Source: Actibacterium sp.
GTDB lineage: Bacteria > Pseudomonadota > Alphaproteobacteria > Rhodobacterales > Rhodobacteraceae
DNA length: 44,833 nucleotides
NCBI GenBank assembly: GCA_016278325.1
Contig: JADQCB010000042.1
Location: 1-44,833 of the forward strand
Reading direction: 5' to 3'
The notes below the pieces were generated by a model, which worked only from the letters and a program-made list of their open reading frames with translations, was not told the DNA's origin and searched no databases. This document shows, piece by piece, positions 24,183-31,579 of this stretch (positions are counted from its first letter, which is position 1; each line of letters starts with the position of its first letter). A program made the translations under genes and the position numbers.

Positions 24183-25277
24183 TTAGTCCCGCGTCGCGAT
24201 GAATCCGCCGGTTTCACGCACGGTCACGTCTTCGAACCGCGGATCCTGGGATGTTGTCACGATGGTTCCCACCGCTTCCGAAGGATCGGGGCCGGCCAGA
24301 ATCCCCTGATAGGTGCCGGTGTGATAAACCACGAATTTCCCCGAGCCGTCGGTATACCCGCTTTCAAAGGTGCCGGTGAATTCGCCGTTCCTGTCGATCT
24401 TGCCGCCATTCACATCCAGAACCATGGTCGGAAGTGCGGTGAAGGGGCGGTTCGCATCGGCCGCCAGGGCGTTGATGACATCCTGTGTCACATCGGTGCC
24501 GTCCGTGGCATAAATCCGTCGGTTGGTCACTTTGCCCTTGATCGCGTCCTGGGTCAGGGTGCCATTCAGATCCTCGAAATCCACGTCCAGTTGAAAGTCG
24601 CCGGTGGCATATTCGAGGCCAGGCCTGCCCTGAAAATCGCGCAGTGCCGCATAGGGGCCGCTGAAAGTGGCTTGCAGCTTGCTCGGTAGCACGACATTGC
24701 CATCGCGCTGATAGGCCCAGCCGCCAAAGCCATAATTGCGATAATCGCCGGTCCGGACGATCACCAGTTCGGTCAGGCCCGAGGTGCTGCGCTGGAACAG
24801 GGCCTTGTATGTAAGCTGGTCGATCGTTTTCCCGGTCTGCGGGTCGAACGCGGTGCCGGGCCCTTCATAAACCGCGAATGGCCCCTGCTGGCCAGCGGGG
24901 CCCAGGCTGCCGACCTGATCGTCGCGCGTGTAAATGTTGTCGTCGCTGTCGAAGGGCAGGTTGTCGATAGAGAAGGTGTCGTTTGCCGCGTTATAGACCG
25001 GCGCCTCGGCAAAGCCGCTGCCGTTTTCGTCCCGTGCCTCATAGCGGGTGATCGAATTGTCCGGGGTCGGGTTGGCCGTGCCCGGCGGCAATTCCAGCCC
25101 GCCGTCGATCGGCGTGGTCGGGTCCCCGGTTCCGTCGCCGGCCCCATCGCCGGTTCCGCCGCCCGTCGCGCTGTCGGTCGGTGTCGGATCGAACGGGTTG
25201 AGCGGGCTGTCTGCCGCGCTGCCCGAGCAGCCGGCCGCGACGCCAAGTGCCAGAACATACAATATTTTTCGTGCCAT
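24183..25277 (-). CDS. TbpB-like surface lipoprotein, probable Slam client
   Basis: The 364-residue protein has a lipoprotein signal with lipobox VAAGC (Cys17), then a Gly/Asp/Thr-rich flexible linker (about residues 35-60), an anchoring/handle-like part and a C-terminal beta-barrel domain. The segment NGEFTGTFESGY ... GTYQGILAGPDPSEAVGTIV resembles the GPxAxExGG closing motif of transferrin-binding-protein B-type barrels. Surface display with binding of an unknown ligand (metal carrier, haem or other) is likely. It is the first gene of a two-gene unit with the Slam-like gene. The ATG at 25277 begins the signal peptide; GAGGCAGG stands upstream. The ligand cannot be deduced. Confidence 0.75.
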   Translation of the reverse strand: MARKILYVLALGVAAGCSGSAADSPLNPFDPTPTDSATGGGTGDGAGDGTGDPTTPIDGGLELPPGTANPTPDNSITRYEARDENGSGFAEAPVYNAANDTFSIDNLPFDSDDNIYTRDDQVGSLGPAGQQGPFAVYEGPGTAFDPQTGKTIDQLTYKALFQRSTSGLTELVIVRTGDYRNYGFGGWAYQRDGNVVLPSKLQATFSGPYAALRDFQGRPGLEYATGDFQLDVDFEDLNGTLTQDAIKGKVTNRRIYATDGTDVTQDVINALAADANRPFTALPTMVLDVNGGKIDRNGEFTGTFESGYTDGSGKFVVYHTGTYQGILAGPDPSEAVGTIVTTSQDPRFEDVTVRETGGFIATRD

Positions 25278-25405
25278 GAACCTGCCTCGATAATCGCCTG
25301 CGTTTTTTGGCAGTCTGGCAGCGCCCGATTCGCAAAGTCAACGAAACCGGACCGAATCACGGCCGATTTCCAGCAGAGTGAGGCACAATTACCGCCACTT
25401 GATAT

Positions 25406-25428
25406 GGCATTTCCATGCCGGGCGGCAT
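25406..25428. repeat. overlapping inverted repeats upstream of thyX
   Basis: GGCAT (25406-25410), ATGCC (25415-25419) and GGCAT (25424-25428) are spaced by four bases each, so the middle arm can pair with either flank. A TATAGT box follows at about 25433. They may be an operator or a switchable RNA element; nothing else in the gap (25278-25476) is recognisable. Confidence 0.3.
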
Positions 25429-25476
25429 CAAGATATAGTCGTGTGCGACTCATACCGTGCCAGAGGATTCGCTGCC

Positions 25477-26394
25477 ATGCCCCTATCCCCCGAGCAACAG
25501 GCCGAGATTGATACCTTGCGCGCGACCCCGCGGCCCACGCTGCGCGCCGTGGCCGAGGGGATGGAGGCGCATCTTTACCGACCGGCCCCGGTGCTGGACC
25601 ACGGTTTCGTGCGCGTGATCGACTACATGGGCGACGACGCGGCGATCTGCCAGGCGGCGCGGGTGAGCTATGGCAGGGGCACGAAATCGGTGTCGAACGA
25701 TGCCGGGCTGATCCGCTACCTGATGCGGCACTGGCATTCGACCCCGTTCGAGATGTGCGAGGTCAAGTTCCACGTCAAGCTGCCGGTTTTCGTCGCGCGC
25801 CAATGGATCCGCCACCGCACGGCAAACGTGAATGAATACTCGGCCCGCTACTCGATCCTGGACCGCGAATTCTATATCCCCGCGCCGGACGATCTGGCCG
25901 CGCAGTCCACGACCAACAACCAGGGCCGCGGCGACGTGCTGGAGGGGCCAGAGGCCGCCCGGGTGCTGGAGATGCTGAAATCCGACAGCACCCGCGCCTA
26001 TGACCATTACGAGGCGATGATATCGCAGGACGGCCAGCAGGGACTGGCGCGCGAACTGGCGCGGATGAACCTGCCCGCAAACATCTATACCCAATGGTAC
26101 TGGAAGGTGGACCTGCACAACCTGTTCCACTTCCTACGCCTGCGTGCCGATGCCCATGCGCAATACGAGATCCGCGTCTATGCCGATGCGATCTGCAATA
26201 TCGTCGCCGACTGGGTGCCGGCGGCCTATGCCGCGTTCCAGGATTACCGGATGGGCGGCGCGACGCTGAGCGCCACGGCCCTCGATTGCGTCCGCCGGAT
26301 GATCCGGGGCGAGGCGGTGACGCAGGAAAATTCCGGCATGTCCCGGGGCGAATGGCGCGAGTTCGAGCAGATCCTGCGTGAAAGCGAGGCGTGA
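25477..26394 (+). CDS. thyX: flavin-dependent thymidylate synthase
   Basis: The 305-residue enzyme makes dTMP from dUMP with methylene-tetrahydrofolate and NADPH through FAD. The ThyX signature [15 protein letters not shown] (RHR-x7-S) is present, with flanking [14 protein letters not shown] and [25 protein letters not shown] typical of the family. Its length is at the upper end because of an N-terminal extension of about 60 residues, usual for alphaproteobacterial forms. The ATG at 25477 follows CAGAGGA; the frame from 25378 has no ribosome site. It is divergent from the lipoprotein gene. ThyX replaces ThyA in many Rhodobacterales. Confidence 0.96.
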   Translation: MPLSPEQQAEIDTLRATPRPTLRAVAEGMEAHLYRPAPVLDHGFVRVIDYMGDDAAICQAARVSYGRGTKSVSNDAGLIRYLMRHWHSTPFEMCEVKFHVKLPVFVARQWIRHRTANVNEYSARYSILDREFYIPAPDDLAAQSTTNNQGRGDVLEGPEAARVLEMLKSDSTRAYDHYEAMISQDGQQGLARELARMNLPANIYTQWYWKVDLHNLFHFLRLRADAHAQYEIRVYADAICNIVADWVPAAYAAFQDYRMGGATLSATALDCVRRMIRGEAVTQENSGMSRGEWREFEQILRESEA

Positions 26395-26548
26395 ACGGCC
26401 CTCGGACCTGCGGGTCGATCTGACGCCCCCCACGAAAGCGGCCGGTTGCGCAGCGCCCGGGCAAGCCGCCCGCCATCGCGTCATGCGCGGGCTGTGGTCG
26501 CGCAAGGCCGGGCGGTAACCGGGTCCGGTGGGAAATCCTTTCCGGGGC

Positions 26549-26932
26549 TCAGGGCTGCGGCGGCGTCTCGTCCAGCACCCGCCGCGCGACGCGGAAGCAT
26601 TCCAGCGCTTGCGGCACGCCGCAATAGATGCCCACGACATGGATCGCGGCGCGGATCTCCTCGCGGGTGACGCCGTTGTTGATCGCGCCCCGGCAATGTG
26701 TCTCCCACTCGGTCATCTTGCCCAGCGCGCCGATCATTGCCAGGTTCATCAGGCTGCGGGTTTTCGGGTCGATCGCGTCATCGCCCCAGCCGAAGCCCCA
26801 GCACCAGGCGGTCATCGCTTCCTGGAAGGGGCGCGTGAAATCGTCCGCCGCTTCGAGGTTCTTGCGCACATAAGCGTCGCCCAGCACGGCCTTGCGCTGC
26901 GCCAGGCCCCGTTCGAAAAGGTCGTCGTCCAT
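26549..26932 (-). CDS. carboxymuconolactone decarboxylase-family protein
   Basis: The 127-residue protein matches the small all-helical CMD/AhpD fold: LFERGLAQRKAVLGDAYV, then KTRSLMNLAMIGALGKMTEWETHCRGAINNGVTREEI (landmarks), and HVVGIYCGVPQALECF. It is close in length to 4-carboxymuconolactone decarboxylase (PcaC) of the beta-ketoadipate pathway, but no other pca gene is nearby. The CxxC pair of AhpD peroxidase reductases is absent, so a decarboxylase-like role is favoured. It starts 12 bases after the aldo/keto reductase stop, in one operon. AGGGGAAG precedes the ATG. Between its stop and thyX (26395-26548) nothing was seen. Confidence 0.85.
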   Translation of the reverse strand: MDDDLFERGLAQRKAVLGDAYVRKNLEAADDFTRPFQEAMTAWCWGFGWGDDAIDPKTRSLMNLAMIGALGKMTEWETHCRGAINNGVTREEIRAAIHVVGIYCGVPQALECFRVARRVLDETPPQP

Positions 26933-26944
26933 TTTCGTCTTCCC

Positions 26945-27937
26945 CTAACTGAACCGCTCGGGCCCATGCCACTGAGCGTCGGAATACCGGTCGCCGTGGC
27001 ACCAGCCCACCGGCAGCACCGCCTCGATCGCCGCGATGTCCGCGTCGGACAACGCCAGCTCTGCCCCGGCGGCCAGTTCGTTCAGATGTGCGACCGAGCG
27101 GGTGCCGGGGATCGGGATCACGTGGTCGCCGCGCCGCAGCAACCACGCGATGGCGAGCGCCGCCGCGCTGCTGCCCATGTCGGCGGCGAGTGCGCGGAAA
27201 CGGTCGGTGATTTCCAGGTTGGCCCGCAAATTCGGGTCGGAAAAGCGCGGGTTCGATTTCAGGAAGACCGAGTCCTGAACCCGTGCGGCGTCGGGCGGCG
27301 TGTCGGTCAGCAGGCCCCGACCCACCGGAGAGAACGCCACCAGGGCCGTGCCCAGCTCGGCGCAGGCCTGGACCAGGCCCAGTTCCGGCGCGCGGGTGGC
27401 CAGCGAATATTCCGACTGAACCGCGGCCACCGGATGCACGGCCGCTGCCCGCCGCAAAGAGCTTGGCGCGATCTCGGAAAACCCGAAGGCGGCGATCTTG
27501 CCCTTCGCGACCATGCCGGCCAGCGACTCGGCCACTTCTTCGATCGGGACGGAATGATCGCGGCGATGCACATAGAACAGGTCTACCCGGTCCAGCCCCA
27601 TGCGCTTGAGGCTGGCGTCAAGCGCGGCCTCCAGATGCGGGCCGGAATTGTCATAGGCACGGTTGCCGTCGGCATCTTTGGTGATCCCGGCCTTGGTGGC
27701 GATGGTGAACGGGTTGCTGCCGCGCGTCTTCAGCCAGCTGCCGATGGCGTTTTCGGACATGCCCATGCCGTAGACATTGGCAGTGTCGATATGGTCGATC
27801 CCCAGCTCCAGCGCCGCGTCCAGAACCGCGTGCGATTCGGTCTCGTTGGTCGGGCCGTACATGTTGGAAAACGACATCGCCCCCACGCCGATGGCCGATA
27901 CCCTTGGGCCGGACTTTCCCAATGCGCGCTTTTCCAT
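26945..27937 (-). CDS. aldo/keto reductase
   Basis: The 330-residue NADPH-dependent oxidoreductase has the AKR barrel with the full catalytic tetrad: Asp and Tyr in HIDTANVYGMGMSE, Lys in ATKAG and His in LFYVHRRD. The cofactor-binding end IPIPGTRSVAHLNELAAGA is also typical. It would reduce an aldehyde or ketone; the substrate is unknown, and AKR13/YajO-like enzymes are nearest by general look. The ATG at 27937 follows GGAGGGAA; the longer frame that runs into truA is rejected. It is the first gene of a two-gene unit with the CMD-family protein. Confidence 0.92.
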   Translation of the reverse strand: MEKRALGKSGPRVSAIGVGAMSFSNMYGPTNETESHAVLDAALELGIDHIDTANVYGMGMSENAIGSWLKTRGSNPFTIATKAGITKDADGNRAYDNSGPHLEAALDASLKRMGLDRVDLFYVHRRDHSVPIEEVAESLAGMVAKGKIAAFGFSEIAPSSLRRAAAVHPVAAVQSEYSLATRAPELGLVQACAELGTALVAFSPVGRGLLTDTPPDAARVQDSVFLKSNPRFSDPNLRANLEITDRFRALAADMGSSAAALAIAWLLRRGDHVIPIPGTRSVAHLNELAAGAELALSDADIAAIEAVLPVGWCHGDRYSDAQWHGPERFS

Positions 27938-27999
27938 GTGGTTCCCTCCGCTTTCGTGTCGGACGCAACCTTCCCGGTTGTCGCGCGATGTGCAAGCCC

Positions 28000-28770
28000 T
28001 CAGGCGGCGAATGGATCGTCGCGATACCCGACCCGCGCCAGATACAGCCCGTGTGGCGGGCAGACCGGGCCGCAGGCCGCGCGGTCGCGGGCCTCCAGCG
28101 CCGTCTTGACGTCTTCTGGATGCCACGCGCCGGCCCCGACACGTTCCAGCGTTCCGACGAAGCTGCGCACCTGGTTGTGCAGGAAGCTGCGGGCGCGGAC
28201 GTGAAACCGGAACTCGCGCCCGTGGGGCAGGTCCAGGGCTTCGACATGCAGTTCGTCCAGCGTCTTGACCGGCGATTGCGCCTGGCATTGCGACGCGCGG
28301 AAGGTCGTGAAGTCGTGCCGGCCCAGAAGGTGGCGTGCCGCCTGCTGCATGGGGGCAAGATCGAGCGGATGCGGCACCTGCCAGACCTTGCCACGTTCCA
28401 GCACCATCGGGGCGCGGCGGCTGACCAGCCGGAAAAGGTATTGCCGTTCGACCGCTGAAAAACGGGCGTGGAAATTGTCGGCCACGGCGGCAGCGGCAAC
28501 CACCGCAACCGGCGCCGGCCTGAGGTGAAAGTTCAGCGCCTCGGACAGGCGGAACGGATCCCAGTTCCGGGCCATGTCGCAATGCGCCACCTGCCCCAGG
28601 GCATGGACCCCGGCATCGGTGCGCCCGGCCGCGGCGATCGCGGGCAGGTCCGGCTCCAGCCTGGCAAGCGCCGCCTCGAGCGTGCCCTGAACCGAGGCGC
28701 GATCGGCCTGGCGCTGCCAGCCCGAGAACGGGGTGCCGTCATATTCCAGTTTCAGGGCAAAGCGCGGCAT
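28000..28770 (-). CDS. truA: tRNA pseudouridine(38-40) synthase
   Basis: The 256-residue enzyme converts uridines 38-40 in the anticodon stem-loop of many tRNAs to pseudouridine. It shows the TruA start [14 protein letters not shown], the catalytic Asp52 in [15 protein letters not shown], the [16 protein letters not shown] segment and the C-terminal [17 protein letters not shown]. Length is usual. It is divergent from the ycjX-like gene; the 107 bases between hold no obvious strong promoter. No operon partner is seen, as the aldo/keto reductase gene starts 62 bases downstream with its own ribosome site. Confidence 0.97.
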   Translation of the reverse strand: MPRFALKLEYDGTPFSGWQRQADRASVQGTLEAALARLEPDLPAIAAAGRTDAGVHALGQVAHCDMARNWDPFRLSEALNFHLRPAPVAVVAAAAVADNFHARFSAVERQYLFRLVSRRAPMVLERGKVWQVPHPLDLAPMQQAARHLLGRHDFTTFRASQCQAQSPVKTLDELHVEALDLPHGREFRFHVRARSFLHNQVRSFVGTLERVGAGAWHPEDVKTALEARDRAACGPVCPPHGLYLARVGYRDDPFAA

Positions 28771-28877
28771 GGCTCCGGTTAGCGTGCCGCTCCTGGCTTT
28801 GCAATCAAATGGCGCGCGCGGTCTGGTGCAACGGCGCCCGTATCCCTATCGTGCACCCATTCAGGCAAGGGGCAGCC

Positions 28878-30293
28878 ATGGGCATAAGCGATATCGCAGA
28901 CGGGGTGACGCGCGGCGTCGAAGGGTTCGGCGACCGGGTGTCCGAAGCCCTGTTCGAGCCGGTGATCCGCCTGGGCGTGACCGGCCTGTCGCGCGCAGGC
29001 AAGACGGTGTTCATCACCTCGCTGGTGGCCAACCTGATGGACCGGGGCCGGATGCCGCAACTGGTGGCGGCCTCCAATGGCGCGATCCGGGGCGCCTATC
29101 TTCAGCCGCAGCCGGACGATACCGTGCCGCGCTTCGATTTCGAGACGCATCTTGCCGCGCTCAGCGGCCCCGCCCCGCATTGGCCCGAAAGCACCCGCGC
29201 GGTGTCGCAGCTCCGCCTGTCGCTGCGGGTCCAGCCCGGCGGCCTGCTGGGGGCGGTGTCGGGGCCGCGCACCGTGCATCTGGATATCGTCGATTACCCC
29301 GGCGAATGGCTGCTGGATCTCGGGCTTCTGGAAAAGAGCTATGCAAGCTGGTGCGACGCGGTTCTGTCCCGCCTCGACCGGCGGCCCGGCGGCCCGGACT
29401 ATCGAACCCTGCTGGAAAACATCGACGGCGCCGCACCGTTTGACGAAGGCACGGCCAGGTCGCTTGCCGCGGCCTATACCGCGCATCTGCACAAGGCGCG
29501 CGACGCGGGCATGGGCGACGTGACCCCGGGCCGTTTCGTGCTGCCCGGCGAGATGGAAGGCTCGCCCGCGCTGACCTTCGCGCCGATCCGTCGGCCCGAC
29601 CTGTCCCGGCGGGGCAGCCTGTGGCGCGAGATGGAACGACGCTTCGAATCCTACAAGCGCCGCATCGTCAAACCCTTCTTTCGCGACCATTTCGCCCGGA
29701 TCGACCGGCAGGTTGTGCTGGTGGATGCGCTGGGCGCGATTCACGACGGGCCGCGCGCGGTCGAGGATCTGCGCCACGCGATGGCCGAGATCCTGGGCGC
29801 CTTCCGGCCCGGGCGCAACGCCTTCCTGACCCAGCTCCTGCTGGGAAAGCGGGTCGAGAAAATCCTGTTCGCCGCCACCAAGGCCGACCACCTGCACCAT
29901 TCCCAGCACGGGCGGCTGACCGCGATCATGGAGGCGCTGTTGCGCGACGCGAAGGATCGGGCGGATTTCGCCGGTGCGAGAACCGCCGCGATGTCGATCG
30001 CGGCCCTGCGTGCGACGATCGAGGAAACGGTGGAGCATGAGGGGCGCAAGCTGGATTGCGTGCGGGGCACGTTGCTGGATGGCGGGCGGCGGGCGGCGTT
30101 CTACCCCGGCGAGCTGCCCGAGGACCCGTCGCATATCCTGACCCCGGCCCGGCAGGGCGCGACCGCGTGGCTGGGCGCGGATTACGGGCTGATGCGGTTC
30201 GCGCCGGCGCGGCTGACGCTGAAACCGGGCGAGGGGCCGCCGCATATCCGGCTGGACCGCGCGGCAGAATTCCTGATCGGAGATCGGTTATGA
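28878..30293 (+). CDS. ycjX: YcjX-family P-loop ATPase/GTPase-like protein
   Basis: The 471-residue protein has a P-loop GLSRAGKT (residues 36-43) and the family stretches FITSLVANL, IVDYPGEWLLDLGLL (where VDYPGEW stands in the DxxG position) and KRVEKILFAATKADHLH. YcjX proteins are DUF463 P-loop NTPases, in enterobacteria linked to stress (phage-shock regulon), with an unknown mechanism. The ATG at 28878 follows AAGGGG; the frame from 28809 is rejected. Its stop overlaps the ATG of the ycjF-like gene (ATGA), the usual ycjX-ycjF pair. Here no psp genes are near. Confidence 0.92.
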   Translation: MGISDIADGVTRGVEGFGDRVSEALFEPVIRLGVTGLSRAGKTVFITSLVANLMDRGRMPQLVAASNGAIRGAYLQPQPDDTVPRFDFETHLAALSGPAPHWPESTRAVSQLRLSLRVQPGGLLGAVSGPRTVHLDIVDYPGEWLLDLGLLEKSYASWCDAVLSRLDRRPGGPDYRTLLENIDGAAPFDEGTARSLAAAYTAHLHKARDAGMGDVTPGRFVLPGEMEGSPALTFAPIRRPDLSRRGSLWREMERRFESYKRRIVKPFFRDHFARIDRQVVLVDALGAIHDGPRAVEDLRHAMAEILGAFRPGRNAFLTQLLLGKRVEKILFAATKADHLHHSQHGRLTAIMEALLRDAKDRADFAGARTAAMSIAALRATIEETVEHEGRKLDCVRGTLLDGGRRAAFYPGELPEDPSHILTPARQGATAWLGADYGLMRFAPARLTLKPGEGPPHIRLDRAAEFLIGDRL

Positions 30294-31309
30294 GCGACCC
30301 CGGAAAAGGGCAGGGAAAGGGCCCCGTTCTGATCGAACTGGACGGCGAGGAGGCGGCCGAGACCCCGGCCTCGGCGCCGCCGGTGCCCGATCCGGCGCCC
30401 GATGCGCCCTCGGGGCGGGCGATGCAGACCATGGCGGTCCTGGCCGCGCGGCGCCCGTCGCGGCTGGGCCGGTTCCTGTGGTCGTCGGTGCTGGGCTTGC
30501 TGGGCTTCATCCTTTCGATCGCGGCCTGGCGCTTCGTGTCGGACCTGCTGGCCCGCAACACGGTCCTGGGCGGGATCGCCCTGACGCTGGTGGGGCTGGT
30601 GCTGCTGGCATTGCTGCTGGTGGCGCTGCGAGAGCTTTCGGGCTTTGCCCGGCTCAAGCGGCTGGACACGGTTCACCGCGCCGCCGAAGCGGCGCTGGCG
30701 GCGGGCGATCTGTCGGCGGCGCGCGCGGTGACGGCGCGGCTGGAGGCGCTCTATTCGCAGCGTGACGACCTGTCCTGGGGCCGCACCCGCTTTGCCGAGC
30801 GGCAGGCGGACATGTTCGATGCCGACGGGCTGCTTGGCCTGGCGGAGGCCGAGTTGCTGGCCCCGCTGGATACCGCCGCGATGCGCGAGGTCGAAGCCGC
30901 GGCGCGGCAGGTTGCCGCCGTCACGGCGCTGGTGCCGCTGGCGCTGGCCGACCTGATCACCGCGCTGACCGCCAATCTGCGGATGATCCGGCGCATCGCC
31001 GAGATCTATGGCGGGCGGTCCGGCACGCTGGGCAGCTGGCGCATCACCCGCGCGGTGCTGACGCATCTGGTCGCCACCGGCGCGGTGGCGGTGGGCGACG
31101 ACCTGATTCACTCGATTGCCGGGGGCGGGCTGCTGTCGAAACTCTCGCGCCGCTTCGGCGAGGGGGTGGTGAACGGGGCGTTGACCGCGCGGGTCGGCGT
31201 GGCGGCGATGGAGGTCTGCCGCCCGCTTCCCTTTGTGCGGGCGCGGCGCCCCTCGGTCACCGCGCTGGTGCGCCGTGCCCTGACGGGGCTGTTCGGCGAA
31301 GCGGCATGA
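30290..31309 (+). CDS. ycjF: YcjF-family inner-membrane protein (DUF697/TIGR01620)
   Basis: The 339-residue protein has an acidic, Pro-rich cytoplasmic start (about residues 1-45), two membrane segments (LWSSVLGLLGFILSIAAW and LGGIALTLVGLVLLALLLVA) and a large C-terminal DUF697 domain (ALVPLALADLITALTANLRM, RRIAEIYGGRSG, GLLSKLSRRFGEGVVNG). This matches YcjF, which is always found next to YcjX and probably anchors it at the membrane; the function is unknown. It starts within the ycjX stop codon. The gap to ileS holds the ileS promoter and leader. Confidence 0.9.
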   Translation: MSDPGKGQGKGPVLIELDGEEAAETPASAPPVPDPAPDAPSGRAMQTMAVLAARRPSRLGRFLWSSVLGLLGFILSIAAWRFVSDLLARNTVLGGIALTLVGLVLLALLLVALRELSGFARLKRLDTVHRAAEAALAAGDLSAARAVTARLEALYSQRDDLSWGRTRFAERQADMFDADGLLGLAEAELLAPLDTAAMREVEAAARQVAAVTALVPLALADLITALTANLRMIRRIAEIYGGRSGTLGSWRITRAVLTHLVATGAVAVGDDLIHSIAGGGLLSKLSRRFGEGVVNGALTARVGVAAMEVCRPLPFVRARRPSVTALVRRALTGLFGEAA

Positions 31310-31405
31310 GCCGGGCCCGACGCGATGCGGCGCGGCGCGACGGCGGACGCGGCAGGCCTGAACGGGGCGCCGGGGGCCCGGCAAGCGCACCCCTTTTTCG
31401 GCATC

Positions 31406-31434
31406 TTGTCCTGCCCGGTCACCATCCCTATAAC
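31406..31434 (+). promoter_or_regulatory. sigma70-type promoter of ileS leader
   Basis: TTGTCC (31406-31411), a 17-base spacer and TATAAC (31429-31434) form a good housekeeping promoter. The expected start, about seven bases after the -10, falls on the ATG at 31441, so the leader ORF would be leaderless. Upstream, 31310-31405 shows nothing recognisable. Confidence 0.6.
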
Positions 31435-31440
31435 CGCCCC

Positions 31441-31491
31441 ATGTTGCACGGCCCCGCGATCATCATTCGAATTACCGGCCCGGCGCTCTGA
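31441..31491 (+). CDS. putative leaderless attenuator peptide with Ile codons, upstream of ileS
   Basis: The ORF encodes [16 protein letters not shown], with Ile at codons 7, 8, 9 and 11 (ATC ATC ATT, then ATT after one Arg codon). It lies directly after the predicted transcription start and 88 bases before ileS. A cluster of codons for the amino acid whose tRNA synthetase is encoded downstream is the classical sign of a ribosome-stalling leader peptide, as with pheM before pheST in E. coli. There is no Shine-Dalgarno, which fits a leaderless mRNA; trpL of Sinorhizobium meliloti is a known leaderless attenuator peptide. Its stop lies in the left arm of a strong dyad. The reading is inferred from sequence only. 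Confidence 0.55.
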   Translation: MLHGPAIIIRITGPAL

Positions 31492-31571
31492 TCCTGATGA
31501 GCCGCCGGGAAAAGGCGTTCGCGACCGCGCGCCGCACCTCCTGTTCACACGCGACACGACCTTCGAAGGAG
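31479..31571 (+). promoter_or_regulatory. dyads in the ileS leader, possible translational attenuator
   Basis: CCCGGCGCTC (31479-31488) pairs with GAG-C-CGCCGGG (31499-31509, one bulged base). A second stem is GGCG-TT-CGC (31514-31522) with GCGCGCC (31527-31533). CTCCT (31538-31542) can pair with AGGAG (31567-31571), the ileS Shine-Dalgarno. No T-run follows any stem, so control of translation is more plausible than termination. Confidence 0.4.
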
Positions 31572-31579
31572 CACGCCCC

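Noticed and set aside
31441-31579. T-box riboswitch in front of ileS
   Set aside because: The conserved T-box sequence and specifier-loop architecture are not present, and T-boxes are largely confined to Gram-positive phyla.
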